Assembly: GCF_900115755.1 (NCBI RefSeq)
Contig: NZ_FOXQ01000001.1
Location: 992,001 to 1,056,000, forward strand
DNA length: 64,000 nt
Source of the DNA: Parafilimonas terrae
GTDB lineage: Bacteria; Bacteroidota; Bacteroidia; Chitinophagales; Chitinophagaceae
Direction: 5' to 3'
Positions 17,201 to 24,954 of this stretch are shown here, piece by piece. The notes under the pieces are model-generated. The model was given only the letters and a program-made list of their open reading frames with translations. It was not told the origin of the DNA and searched no databases. The position numbers and the translations under genes are program-made. Numbering within the stretch: position 1 is the first letter of the stretch; every line of letters starts with the position of its first letter.

Positions 17201-17848
17201 ATGAATGAACTGTTACCCATACTGTTTGCAGGTTTTGGCGTGAGCTTTTTAGGGCAGTTGCCCCTGGGAAATTTAAACGTAGCCGCCACGCAGATAGGCG
17301 TTGAAGAAAGCATAAAAAAAGCATGGATATTCAGTATTGGCGTAGCGCTGGTTGAAGTAATTTATTTGCGCATAGCTTTAAACAGCAGCGGCTGGATACT
17401 GCGTAATAAAACTATGTTTATCTACTTAAGCTGGGCCACCGTTATTTTATTTTTTGTGTTGGGCTTTTTAAGCATTCGTAAGGCACTAAAGCAAAATGAA
17501 CCGGAAAAAAAGGGCTTGCTTATCGATAATAAATTACACCGATTTTTACTTGGCCTTATGTTGAGTGCCATTAACCCTATGCAAATACCATTTTGGTTTT
17601 TCTGGGGCACTTATTTTATTAGCAACGGCACAATAAACCCAACCATGTTAAACTTTAACCTCTTTACAATTGGTGCATGCGTAGGAACTTTAACCGGCCA
17701 GGCTATTTACATTCACGGCGGTAAATGGCTTATTAAAAAATTAAAGGCAAGCCATAAAATTCTTAACGTAATTATGGGTGCGGTATTTATAATTTCTGCA
17801 GCAATTCAGTTGTATAAAATCTTCTTCGGTAATTTGTTTAAAGAATGA
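17201..17848 (+). CDS. LysE-family transporter
   Basis: This 215-residue, roughly six-helix membrane protein has the LysE/RhtB signature GQLPLGNLNVAATQIG near residues 18-33 and NPMQIPFWFFWG near 125-136. Family members export amino acids or related compounds from the cytoplasm. Starting eight bases after the ATP-grasp gene, it may export that enzyme's product; this is inferred from adjacency only. Confidence 0.82.
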   Translation: MNELLPILFAGFGVSFLGQLPLGNLNVAATQIGVEESIKKAWIFSIGVALVEVIYLRIALNSSGWILRNKTMFIYLSWATVILFFVLGFLSIRKALKQNEPEKKGLLIDNKLHRFLLGLMLSAINPMQIPFWFFWGTYFISNGTINPTMLNFNLFTIGACVGTLTGQAIYIHGGKWLIKKLKASHKILNVIMGAVFIISAAIQLYKIFFGNLFKE

Positions 17849-17953
17849 GTGCGAACTTAATGTCTCACATAAAATCAGCATCAGCGGCTAGACAAAAATT
17901 CTATTCTCCTGCTGCTGCTTTTACAGTGGAAAAAAATGAATTTGTTCAAACAA

Positions 17954-17981
17954 AAAAGCACAACTTTTCGGTTGTGCTTTT
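17954..17981. terminator. Bidirectional terminator between convergent genes
   Basis: AAAAGCACAAC (17954-17964) and GTTGTGCTTTT (17971-17981) form an 11-bp stem with a six-base loop. T-rich tails exist on both strands, strongest on the minus strand. Confidence 0.88.
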
Positions 17982-18000
17982 ACTGAATATTTTTAAGCTG

Positions 18001-18654
18001 CTAACCCGGAACCCTTGAAATATATTTTTCAATTTCCTTTATCTGGTCAACCACCTGTTTGGTTGTGGGTTTGCAGGCTTTTGCTTTTCTAAAGAAATCT
18101 TTTGCAGCACGAAACTCGCGTTTATTCATAAATATCTGGCACATACTTAAAAAAGCTATGGCTTCACTTTCCTTATCGGGAATGCCGGCGCGAATGGCGG
18201 CCCTCATATAACCTTCAGCCGTTTTCATATCACCTTTTTGCATGGCCATCATGCCCAACTGAAGTTTGTTGGCGCCCTCTGCTTCCGGCATTGGCGAACC
18301 CAGTGTGGCGCTTTTCTTTAAATGTTTTTCCGCCGTATCAAAATCCTGCTTCATCATGGCCATATTGCCTTTCACTGTATAATAAGTGGAGCGGATGGGC
18401 TTATATAATAAATTGGGAAACCATATACTGTCAAGGATTTTTTCCACTTCTTCAATATTGCCGCTTTCCATTGGTTCCTGCAATAAACGCATTGGGCCGA
18501 TAAAGAAATGGCTAAGAAAACCAATTAATCCTATAAAATATAACGGGAATACAGGCCAAAAGCCGGAAACAGTAAGATTTAAAACAACACCAATTATAAT
18601 AGCTATAATACTCAGCCAAAAACGGTATTTGATTATTAAGTTATAAAATTTCAT
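18001..18654 (-). CDS. Membrane-anchored TPR protein
   Basis: This 217-residue protein has two N-terminal membrane helices (about 13-31 and 36-54), then helical repeats. Recognisable TPR units include the stretch around MKQDFDTAEKHLKKSA and MQKGDMKTAEGYMRAA. The repeats would lie on one side of the inner membrane as a protein-binding surface. It has no recognised enzymatic domain, and the neighbours give no clue to partners. Confidence 0.75.
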   Translation of the reverse strand: MKFYNLIIKYRFWLSIIAIIIGVVLNLTVSGFWPVFPLYFIGLIGFLSHFFIGPMRLLQEPMESGNIEEVEKILDSIWFPNLLYKPIRSTYYTVKGNMAMMKQDFDTAEKHLKKSATLGSPMPEAEGANKLQLGMMAMQKGDMKTAEGYMRAAIRAGIPDKESEAIAFLSMCQIFMNKREFRAAKDFFRKAKACKPTTKQVVDQIKEIEKYISRVPG

Positions 18655-18688
18655 ACACTCATTTTTCGAGGCGCGAAGATAACAGTTT

Positions 18689-18720
18689 ACAATTCACTAT
18701 TCACCACTCACCATTCACTG
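18689..18720. repeat. ATTCAC-type dispersed repeat
   Basis: The sequence AGTTTACAATTCACTATT then CACCACTCACCATTCACTG is built of near copies of (A)TTCAC. It shares this word with 8622-8649 in argH and with parts of 31255-31310. Confidence 0.5.
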
Positions 18721-19158
18721 CTAAAATTTATCATCGTTTACTTCTATCCAGTAACCATCGGGATCCTGTAAATAGATTTGCCTGATGCCATCAGTCCTGA
18801 TTTGAGGCGCACTGCTTGTCTGGCCTGAATTGCCATATTTAATGTGAAGAGAATCAAGGCGCCTGGCAAAATTCTCTACCGAAGGCACACTGAATGCCAT
18901 GTGCACACTTACATTGTGCGGCATTTTTTCTTTTGCCCCGGAAATAACATGCAACTGATCGTGCTCGCCAATTTTAAACCAGGTGTGGCGGTTATCGTGA
19001 AACGGCTCCGGTATTTGCTGTAACTGCATTACGTCTCGGTAAAATGCGCTGCTTGTTTCAAGGTTAACAACGTAAATGGCAAGATGGTTAAAATGTACCT
19101 GCGCTTTTGCAGATATTATAAAAACGAAACAGGAAATAATTAACACTATTTTTTTCAT
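18721..19158 (-). CDS. Exported VOC (glyoxalase-fold) protein
   Basis: A signal peptide (MKKIVLIISCFVFIISAKAQ) precedes a 125-residue vicinal-oxygen-chelate fold. HFNHLAIYVVNLETSSAFY begins the first module and IRQIYLQDPDGYWIEV the second, with histidines and E placed as possible metal ligands. VOC proteins include glyoxalases, dioxygenases and resistance proteins, most of them cytoplasmic, so export here is unusual. The substrate is unknown. Confidence 0.82.
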   Translation of the reverse strand: MKKIVLIISCFVFIISAKAQVHFNHLAIYVVNLETSSAFYRDVMQLQQIPEPFHDNRHTWFKIGEHDQLHVISGAKEKMPHNVSVHMAFSVPSVENFARRLDSLHIKYGNSGQTSSAPQIRTDGIRQIYLQDPDGYWIEVNDDKF

Positions 19159-19191
19159 GCGGCAATTTTAAATGCAATGTAACCCGAATTG

Positions 19192-19689
19192 CTACAAAAC
19201 ATTTTTTGGATAATCAAAAAACCAAAACTCCTTCTCTGCATCTTCAAAATCTTTCCAGCTATCCGTTTTTATATGCAACGCAAATACAGCACAGGTGGGC
19301 ATATCATCAATATAGGCGTTCATTAAACTATTAGCAAAAGCGGTTATGCCCGGGTTATGTGAGAATAAGGCAACCGAATCAAAATCGTCGTTTAAAGCTT
19401 CAACGGCTTTATAAAATTTGCTGATAGATGCATCATACAAATCGGGCCATTCTATAATGTTCTTTTTTTTCACCTCAAACTCATCGGCAAAAAGCCTGGC
19501 TGTGGAAAGAGCACGGTTTGCCGGGCTGGAGAGGATAGCATCAAGCTTAACATTCATTTGCCTGCGCACACGCCTGGCCATTTCAGGCGCATCTTTTTTA
19601 CCGCGGCTATTTAATGGCCGGTCAAAATCTTTTTGCGAAAAATCATCCCAACTGCTTTTTGCATGGCGGATGATAAGAAGTGATTTCAT
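19192..19689 (-). CDS. sixA: SixA-type phosphohistidine phosphatase
   Basis: The histidine-phosphatase signature RHAKSSW (8-14) supplies the phospho-accepting H9. A second conserved histidine is in LFSHNPGIT near residue 110. At 165 residues it is the small SixA class, which in E. coli removes phosphate from histidine-phosphotransfer domains or PTS proteins. The short RHxKSSW subgroup in Bacteroidota is less well defined. It lies 33 bases from the VOC gene on the same strand. Confidence 0.85.
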   Translation of the reverse strand: MKSLLIIRHAKSSWDDFSQKDFDRPLNSRGKKDAPEMARRVRRQMNVKLDAILSSPANRALSTARLFADEFEVKKKNIIEWPDLYDASISKFYKAVEALNDDFDSVALFSHNPGITAFANSLMNAYIDDMPTCAVFALHIKTDSWKDFEDAEKEFWFFDYPKNVL

Positions 19690-19811
19690 AGGTGCAATTT
19701 TAGAAATAACAGTTATACTACTTATACAGATGATATATTGAAATCACTATGCCTGTAAAAACAAATTAAGGCAATTGTAAATAAAGATTATTCCGGAGAA
19801 AAAAAGCAAGC

Positions 19812-21743
19812 CTAACTGATTAATTTCTCTGTAACAGGTTGGTTTACCATTTCCTTTACGGCATCAGCAATTGCAGCAGAATCGTAATGGCATTCATTAC
19901 GCAATTCTTTCAGCGTTCCATGCTCTACAATCCTGTCCGGGATGCCAAGAATCTTTACATCAGCTTTGTAGTTATTGGCATTCATAAATTCAAGTACAGC
20001 GCTGCCAAACCCGCCAACAACCGTTCCATCTTCCACCGTAACTATCTTATCAAATTTGCTGAACACTTCGTGCAGCAAAGCTTCATCAATTGGTTTTACA
20101 AACCTGAGATCGTAATGTGCCGGGTCAATACCTTCTGCCTTTAACTCACGTATGGCGGCCGTAGCAAAATTGCCCGGATGGCCGAAAGTTAAAATGGCAA
20201 GGCCTTCACCGTCTTTCAATTTTCTCCCCTTGCCAATTTCTATTTCCCTGAAAGGCGTTTTCCATTCCGGCATTACACCTTCGCCGCGGGGATAACGTAT
20301 AACAAAAGGATATTCATTTTTGTCAAGCTGCGCCGTGTACATCAGGTTGCGCAGCTCGCTTTCATTCATTGGCGCACTTACAACCATATTAGGTATGCAA
20401 CGCATATAAGGAATATCGTAAGCGCCGTGATGTGTGGGGCCATCTTCGCCCACAAGCCCTGCCCTGTCCAAACAAAATATTACAGGCAGTTTTTGAATGG
20501 CAACATCGTGTATTACCTGGTCGTAAGCCCGTTGCATGAATGAAGAATAAATATTACAGAAAACACGAAGGCCCTGTGTGGCCAGGCCGGCGCTTAATGT
20601 TACGGCATGCTGTTCTGTAATGCCCACATCAAATGCCCTGTCGGGCATAGCTTCCATCATAAATTTTAAAGATGAGCCGCTGGGCATGGCAGGCGTTACG
20701 CCCATTATTTTATCGTTTGCTTCTGCCAGTTCAATAATGGAATGGCCGAAAACATCCTGGTATTTTGGCGGCTGGGGAAGGTCGAATTTCTTCTTATAAA
20801 TTTCACCGGTTACTTTATCAAACAAACCTGGCGCATGCCATTTGGTTTGGTCCTGTTCTGCCAGCGCATAGCCTTTTCCTTTTACCGTAATGATGTGCAA
20901 CAGCTTGGGGCCGGGTATTTTTTTAAGATCAGCCAGCGTATCAACCAACTTGGTAATGTTATGGCCGTCTATTGGTCCGAAATACCTGAAATTCAAAGAT
21001 TCAAAAAGATTGCTGGTTTTACTTACCATGCCCTTAATGCCGGTTTCGAGCTTGGCGGCCATATCGCGGGTAAACCGTTTTCCCACCGGCAGTTTACCGA
21101 GCAATTTCCAAACATCATCCCGCATTTTGTTGTAAGCAGGCGAAGTAGTAATATCTGTTAAATATTCTTTCAGTGCGCCCACGTTCGGGTCAATGCTCAT
21201 GCAGTTATCATTCAGGATAACCAGTAAATCTGCATCGGCAACGCCGGCATGGTTCAGCCCTTCAAAAGCAAGGCCGGCAGTCATGGCGCCATCGCCTATT
21301 ATGGCAACGGTTTTACGCTCTGTTTCTTTTTTATACTTGGCTGCCATTGCCATACCCAAAGCAGCAGAAATAGAAGTGGAAGAATGTCCCACACCAAAAG
21401 TATCGTATTCGCTTTCGCTTCTTTTTGGAAAGCCACTTAGCCCTTTGTATTTGCGATTGGTGATAAAACTATCTTTTCTGCCGGTTAAAATTTTGTGGCC
21501 ATAAGCCTGGTGGCCAACATCCCAAACCAGTTGATCATAGGGCGTATTGTAAATGTAATGCAACGCTACAGACAATTCCACAACACCGAGGCTTGCAGCA
21601 AAATGGCCTCCATAAACACTTACCACATCAATAATATAGTGGCGCAGTTCATCACAAACCTGGAAGAGTTGATCCCGGGAGAGCTTTTTCAGGTCGGCAG
21701 GGGAATTTATCTGGCTTAACAAAGGACCGGCGGAAATTTCCAT
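19812..21743 (-). CDS. dxs: 1-Deoxy-D-xylulose-5-phosphate synthase
   Basis: It condenses pyruvate and glyceraldehyde 3-phosphate, opening the MEP route to isoprenoids. Visible features are GHQAYGHKILTGR, the thiamine-diphosphate/metal motif GDGAMTAG...N, and GLVGEDGPTHHGAYD. The transketolase-type C-terminal domain ends the protein. I start it at the ATG at 21743 (643 residues) rather than a TTG two codons upstream; a TATTTTTG promoter element lies 18 bases away. GGGP synthase at 23.8 kb would draw on the same isoprenoid supply. Confidence 0.96.
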   Translation of the reverse strand: MEISAGPLLSQINSPADLKKLSRDQLFQVCDELRHYIIDVVSVYGGHFAASLGVVELSVALHYIYNTPYDQLVWDVGHQAYGHKILTGRKDSFITNRKYKGLSGFPKRSESEYDTFGVGHSSTSISAALGMAMAAKYKKETERKTVAIIGDGAMTAGLAFEGLNHAGVADADLLVILNDNCMSIDPNVGALKEYLTDITTSPAYNKMRDDVWKLLGKLPVGKRFTRDMAAKLETGIKGMVSKTSNLFESLNFRYFGPIDGHNITKLVDTLADLKKIPGPKLLHIITVKGKGYALAEQDQTKWHAPGLFDKVTGEIYKKKFDLPQPPKYQDVFGHSIIELAEANDKIMGVTPAMPSGSSLKFMMEAMPDRAFDVGITEQHAVTLSAGLATQGLRVFCNIYSSFMQRAYDQVIHDVAIQKLPVIFCLDRAGLVGEDGPTHHGAYDIPYMRCIPNMVVSAPMNESELRNLMYTAQLDKNEYPFVIRYPRGEGVMPEWKTPFREIEIGKGRKLKDGEGLAILTFGHPGNFATAAIRELKAEGIDPAHYDLRFVKPIDEALLHEVFSKFDKIVTVEDGTVVGGFGSAVLEFMNANNYKADVKILGIPDRIVEHGTLKELRNECHYDSAAIADAVKEMVNQPVTEKLIS

Positions 21744-21760
21744 TAACAAAGATTAAGTAG

Positions 21761-21768
21761 CAAAAATA
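21761..21768 (-). promoter_or_regulatory. Promoter -7 element for dxs
   Basis: The minus strand reads TATTTTTG, exact to TAnnTTTG. The predicted leader is about 14 bases. A clear -33 TTG was not found at the usual spacing. Confidence 0.55.
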
Positions 21769-21937
21769 ATAGTTTTAGAATATAAACGTTTTTTGCCACA
21801 TTCCGGTTTAATGCCCTAAAATTTTCTTACAATTTTATAATGTTTTATTTTAATGCCTTTCAAAGGTTTGGCATGTGCCACTTACTCCTTAAAATAACCA
21901 TTGATAAAAATTGCATTCCGGCGCCTGTATAAGTTTA

Positions 21938-21945
21938 TAAATTTG
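21938..21945 (+). promoter_or_regulatory. Promoter -7 element for the LytS-type kinase gene
   Basis: TAAATTTG matches TAnnTTTG exactly and ends seven bases before the ATG at 21953, so the mRNA would have almost no leader. A TTG lies 24 bases upstream, longer than ideal. Confidence 0.5.
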
Positions 21946-21952
21946 TAAAGCA

Positions 21953-23011
21953 ATGCAGAAAAAACAATTAGCATATTGGTGGTGTCAGTTTGCCGGATGG
22001 ACATTCTACGGGGCATCATTAATGTTTTTTATCTGGGTGTTTCATTTACAGCTTACTTCCATTTTTGCAGCCCGCATTTTACTGGGTATGTCTTTCGGCT
22101 TGATTTTCACACATTTGCTCCGGCTTATTATTCTGCGTTTAAAACTTACACCTCCCATTTTTGGCAGGCAATGGCTGCAGCTTTTCAGTATAACGTTAAT
22201 GGTTTGCATTGCTTACAGCTATATCAGCAGCACAATTGTTGAATGGCTGCATTTATACGACCCCGAAATAAAAGCCAGCATCCCGGAACGCTTTTTCCTC
22301 AACCTTGCCAATGACTCTCCCATTATTTTTGTCTGGCTTTCTATTTACTACCTGTGGCATTATATAGAAAATTCACGCAACACAAAAATTGACAGTGTGA
22401 AAATGGAAAGCCTTGTAAAAGAGCTGCAGCTTAAAACCATTAAAGCACACATTAACCCGCATTTTATTTTCAATGCGTTAAACAGTATTCGTGCATTGGT
22501 GGATGAAAACCCTGAACGTGCAAGAACAGCTATAACCGAATTAAGCAATATTTTGCGCAGCAGCATGCAGGCTGAAAAAATGGAAACAACCACACTTGAA
22601 AAAGAACTAAGTATAGTAAAAGATTATCTTGAGCTGGAACAAATCCGGTTTGAAGACCGGCTGCGGGTGGAATACGAAATTGATGAAGATACTTTAGACC
22701 AGCAGGTTCCGCCTATGATGCTGCAAACACTTGTTGAAAATGCCATTAAACATGGCATAAGCAAGCAGATAAACGGCGGGCTGGTAAGGGTCATTTCCGA
22801 TTTTACAGATAGTCATCATGAACTGATTGTTGAAAATACCGGCCATTTAAACGGCAATAAAGGTTTGGAAGGTTTTGGCATAGCCAGCACCATAAACAGG
22901 CTAAAATTATTGTATGGCAATGATGCCGGTTTTGAAATAAAAAATATAAACGGTAATATGGTAAAAGCAAGGGTTACGCTGCCGGTTACCGCTATTTCAT
23001 TTTTAAAATAA
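21953..23011 (+). CDS. LytS/YpdA-type sensor histidine kinase
   Basis: The 352-residue kinase has four N-terminal membrane helices (about 12-30, 36-60, 76-96, 118-138). The histidine-kinase domain of the LytS class follows, with phospho-accepting H170 in AHINPHFIFNALNSI. The ATPase domain shows LVENAIKHG and GFGIASTINRL. There is no separate periplasmic sensor, so sensing probably occurs within the membrane. It is followed six bases later by its LytTR regulator. The regulated genes are not identifiable here. Confidence 0.92.
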   Translation: MQKKQLAYWWCQFAGWTFYGASLMFFIWVFHLQLTSIFAARILLGMSFGLIFTHLLRLIILRLKLTPPIFGRQWLQLFSITLMVCIAYSYISSTIVEWLHLYDPEIKASIPERFFLNLANDSPIIFVWLSIYYLWHYIENSRNTKIDSVKMESLVKELQLKTIKAHINPHFIFNALNSIRALVDENPERARTAITELSNILRSSMQAEKMETTTLEKELSIVKDYLELEQIRFEDRLRVEYEIDEDTLDQQVPPMMLQTLVENAIKHGISKQINGGLVRVISDFTDSHHELIVENTGHLNGNKGLEGFGIASTINRLKLLYGNDAGFEIKNINGNMVKARVTLPVTAISFLK

Positions 23012-23017
23012 ATATAA

Positions 23018-23752
23018 ATGCCACTAAAAGCTATTATTGTAGATGATGAGCGCCTTGCAAGAACAGAATTAAAGAAATTGTTGCAGGCATATCCTGATAT
23101 TGATATTGTTGATGAAGCCGCTAATGCGGATGAAGGCGTTGAAAAAATAGAATCGCAAAATCCTGATATTATCTTTCTCGATATTCAAATGCCCGGTAAA
23201 ACAGGTTTTGATATGCTCTCAGACCTGGAAAAAGCGCCGCATGTAATATTTACTACTGCGTATGATGAATATGCTCTGAAAGCGTTTGAGGTGAATGCGC
23301 TGGATTATCTTTTAAAACCAATAGAACCTAAACGCCTCGCTGATGCCGTGCATAAACTGAACGATGAAATAAGCAAGGAACGCATTGGCATTAGCGGCAA
23401 TAATAACCGCGGCCCGCTTACCGAAATTGACCAGGTTTTTGTAAAAGACGGCGAACGTTGCTGGTTTGTAAAACTCAATGAAATACGGCTGTTTGAAAGT
23501 GTGGGCAACTATGCCAAGGTCTTTTTCGGCAATAATAAACCGCTTATTTTGAAATCGCTTAATTCGCTCGAAGAACGTTTGGATGACCGTGTTTTCTTTC
23601 GCGCCAACCGCAAGCATATTATTAACCTTCGCTGGATTGAAAAGATAGAGCCTTATTTCAATGGTGGCTTATTGGTAGAATTAAAAGGTGGTGAAAAAAT
23701 TGAAGTCAGCCGAAGGCAAACCGTTAAGTTTAAGGAAATGATGAGCTTTTAA
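23018..23752 (+). CDS. LytTR-family response regulator
   Basis: A receiver domain (about 1-120) has acidic pocket D9/D10, phospho-acceptor D55 in IFLDIQMPG and a KP lysine near 105. The LytTR DNA-binding domain fills about residues 140-240, including FFRANRKHIINLRWIEKIEP. It forms a two-component pair with the LytS-type kinase just upstream. LytTR proteins bind direct repeats; no target was identified. Length 244 residues. Confidence 0.93.
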   Translation: MPLKAIIVDDERLARTELKKLLQAYPDIDIVDEAANADEGVEKIESQNPDIIFLDIQMPGKTGFDMLSDLEKAPHVIFTTAYDEYALKAFEVNALDYLLKPIEPKRLADAVHKLNDEISKERIGISGNNNRGPLTEIDQVFVKDGERCWFVKLNEIRLFESVGNYAKVFFGNNKPLILKSLNSLEERLDDRVFFRANRKHIINLRWIEKIEPYFNGGLLVELKGGEKIEVSRRQTVKFKEMMSF

Positions 23753-23776
23753 AAAGGCATAGAATACATTAAAAAC

Positions 23777-23807
23777 ATCGGCCCGGAATTTTAAAAACCG
23801 GGCCGAT
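23777..23807. terminator. Terminator between the LytTR gene and GGGP synthase
   Basis: ATCGGCCCGG and CCGGGCCGAT form a perfect 10-bp GC-rich stem with an 11-base A/T loop. It lies between convergent genes and has a T-rich tail on the plus strand. Confidence 0.88.
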
Positions 23808-23843
23808 CTTATTTATCACAGGCAAATTATGTTAAGCAGCAAT

Positions 23844-24602
23844 TTAAACTTTTACCGGCTCTGAAGAATGAATGGCATCACTCAATTCTTTTATCAGCGA
23901 AGCATCTTTTTCAATAGCATTGCCTACTACAATAATATCGGCGCCGCTCTTGCAATTCAGGTAAGCTTTTTCGGGATTATTAATGCCGCCGCCAATAATT
24001 AATGGCGCTTCAATATGCGATGATACTTTTTCTATCATTGCGGCAGGCACTGGGTTTTTGGCGCCGCTGCCGGCATCCATAAAAATAAGTTTCATACCCA
24101 GCATTTCTCCCGCCATGGCAGTACACATGGCTATTTCAGCTTTGTCTGAAGGCAGCGGTGTTGCATTGGAAATATAAGAAACGGTAGTAGGTGCGCCGCC
24201 GTCAACAACCATATAACCTGTAGGCATTACCTCAAGACCGCTTTGCTTTACTGCCGGGGCACTTACCACGTGCTGCCCTATCAGTAATTCAGGATTGCGC
24301 CCGGATATTAATGATAAATATAAAAGTGCATCGGCATAGCGGCTGATCTGCGAATGCGAACCGGGAAAAATAACCACCGGTATAGAACAGGAGACTTTTA
24401 TCTGCCTGATGCATTCATCAAGGTTATTGGAAATAACAAGGCTGCCGCCTACAAAAAAATAATCAACTTTGGCATCCAGGGCTAACGATACAAGTTGCTC
24501 GGTAGTTGCCTCATTAACCTTATCGGGATCAACAAGTACCGCAAAGGATTTTTTACCGGTTGCTTTTCGTTCTTGTATCTGTTGGTACAACTTGTGCTTC
24601 AT
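23844..24602 (-). CDS. Geranylgeranylglyceryl phosphate synthase (PcrB/GGGPS family)
   Basis: This TIM-barrel prenyltransferase joins a polyprenyl diphosphate to glycerol 1-phosphate. VLVDPDK (22-28) begins the barrel, YFFVGGS and VIFPGSHSQIS follow, and the phosphate site is IIGGGINNPEKA plus GADIIVVGNAIE near the end. At 252 residues it resembles the Bacteroidota group II enzymes, of which the Flavobacterium johnsoniae protein has GGGP synthase activity. Glycerol-1-phosphate ether lipids are otherwise an archaeal trait. No glycerol-1-phosphate dehydrogenase is in the window. Confidence 0.9.
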   Translation of the reverse strand: MKHKLYQQIQERKATGKKSFAVLVDPDKVNEATTEQLVSLALDAKVDYFFVGGSLVISNNLDECIRQIKVSCSIPVVIFPGSHSQISRYADALLYLSLISGRNPELLIGQHVVSAPAVKQSGLEVMPTGYMVVDGGAPTTVSYISNATPLPSDKAEIAMCTAMAGEMLGMKLIFMDAGSGAKNPVPAAMIEKVSSHIEAPLIIGGGINNPEKAYLNCKSGADIIVVGNAIEKDASLIKELSDAIHSSEPVKV

Positions 24603-24954
24603 GCAGGCTTTTTAAGTGAGACCTTATTTGCAAAAATGCAAAAAAGTTTGCATTCTTAGCAATTTCATTGGTATTGTTTTCAATGGCTTATCTGCCACCT
24701 CATCTATATATCATACGAAAAACAGCCATTAATGTTTAAAGCAACAGCAATTTTTTATCCAAAAATTTTATCTGTGCAAGGCTTTTGCGTGAAACATAAT
24801 ACCCGGTTGAGCTTTAAAAAAATCCACATCCATTTTCCACAATATGTGCATATTCATAGTTTCTTTTTTCAGAGGTTAAAGATATTTTCGTCGTCTGTCT
24901 CTAACGTCTGCTTAGGCAAGCTTAAATAAATTTATCACGATTAAAATATTATCA
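24603..24954. other. 352-base non-coding leader upstream of nrdJ
   Basis: No gene is supported. I searched for a cobalamin riboswitch, because the next enzyme needs B12, but saw no GCCACTG core or B12-box arrangement. TTTTCCACAATATGTG near 24832 loosely recalls a DnaA box or an NrdR box but fits neither fully. GATATTTTCG near 24882 is a weak -7 element. The length suggests regulation. Confidence 0.45.

Noticed and set aside
20742-21161. Open reading frame opposite dxs
   Set aside because: It lies wholly within the well-supported dxs gene on the other strand and has no domain features.
24832-24850. DnaA-box or NrdR-box-like sequence in the nrdJ leader
   Set aside because: TTTTCCACAATATGTG has mismatches to both consensus sites and occurs once; NrdR sites normally come as a spaced pair.
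24732-24929. 65-codon frame upstream of nrdJ
   Set aside because: No family features, and the composition matches the surrounding AT-rich leader.
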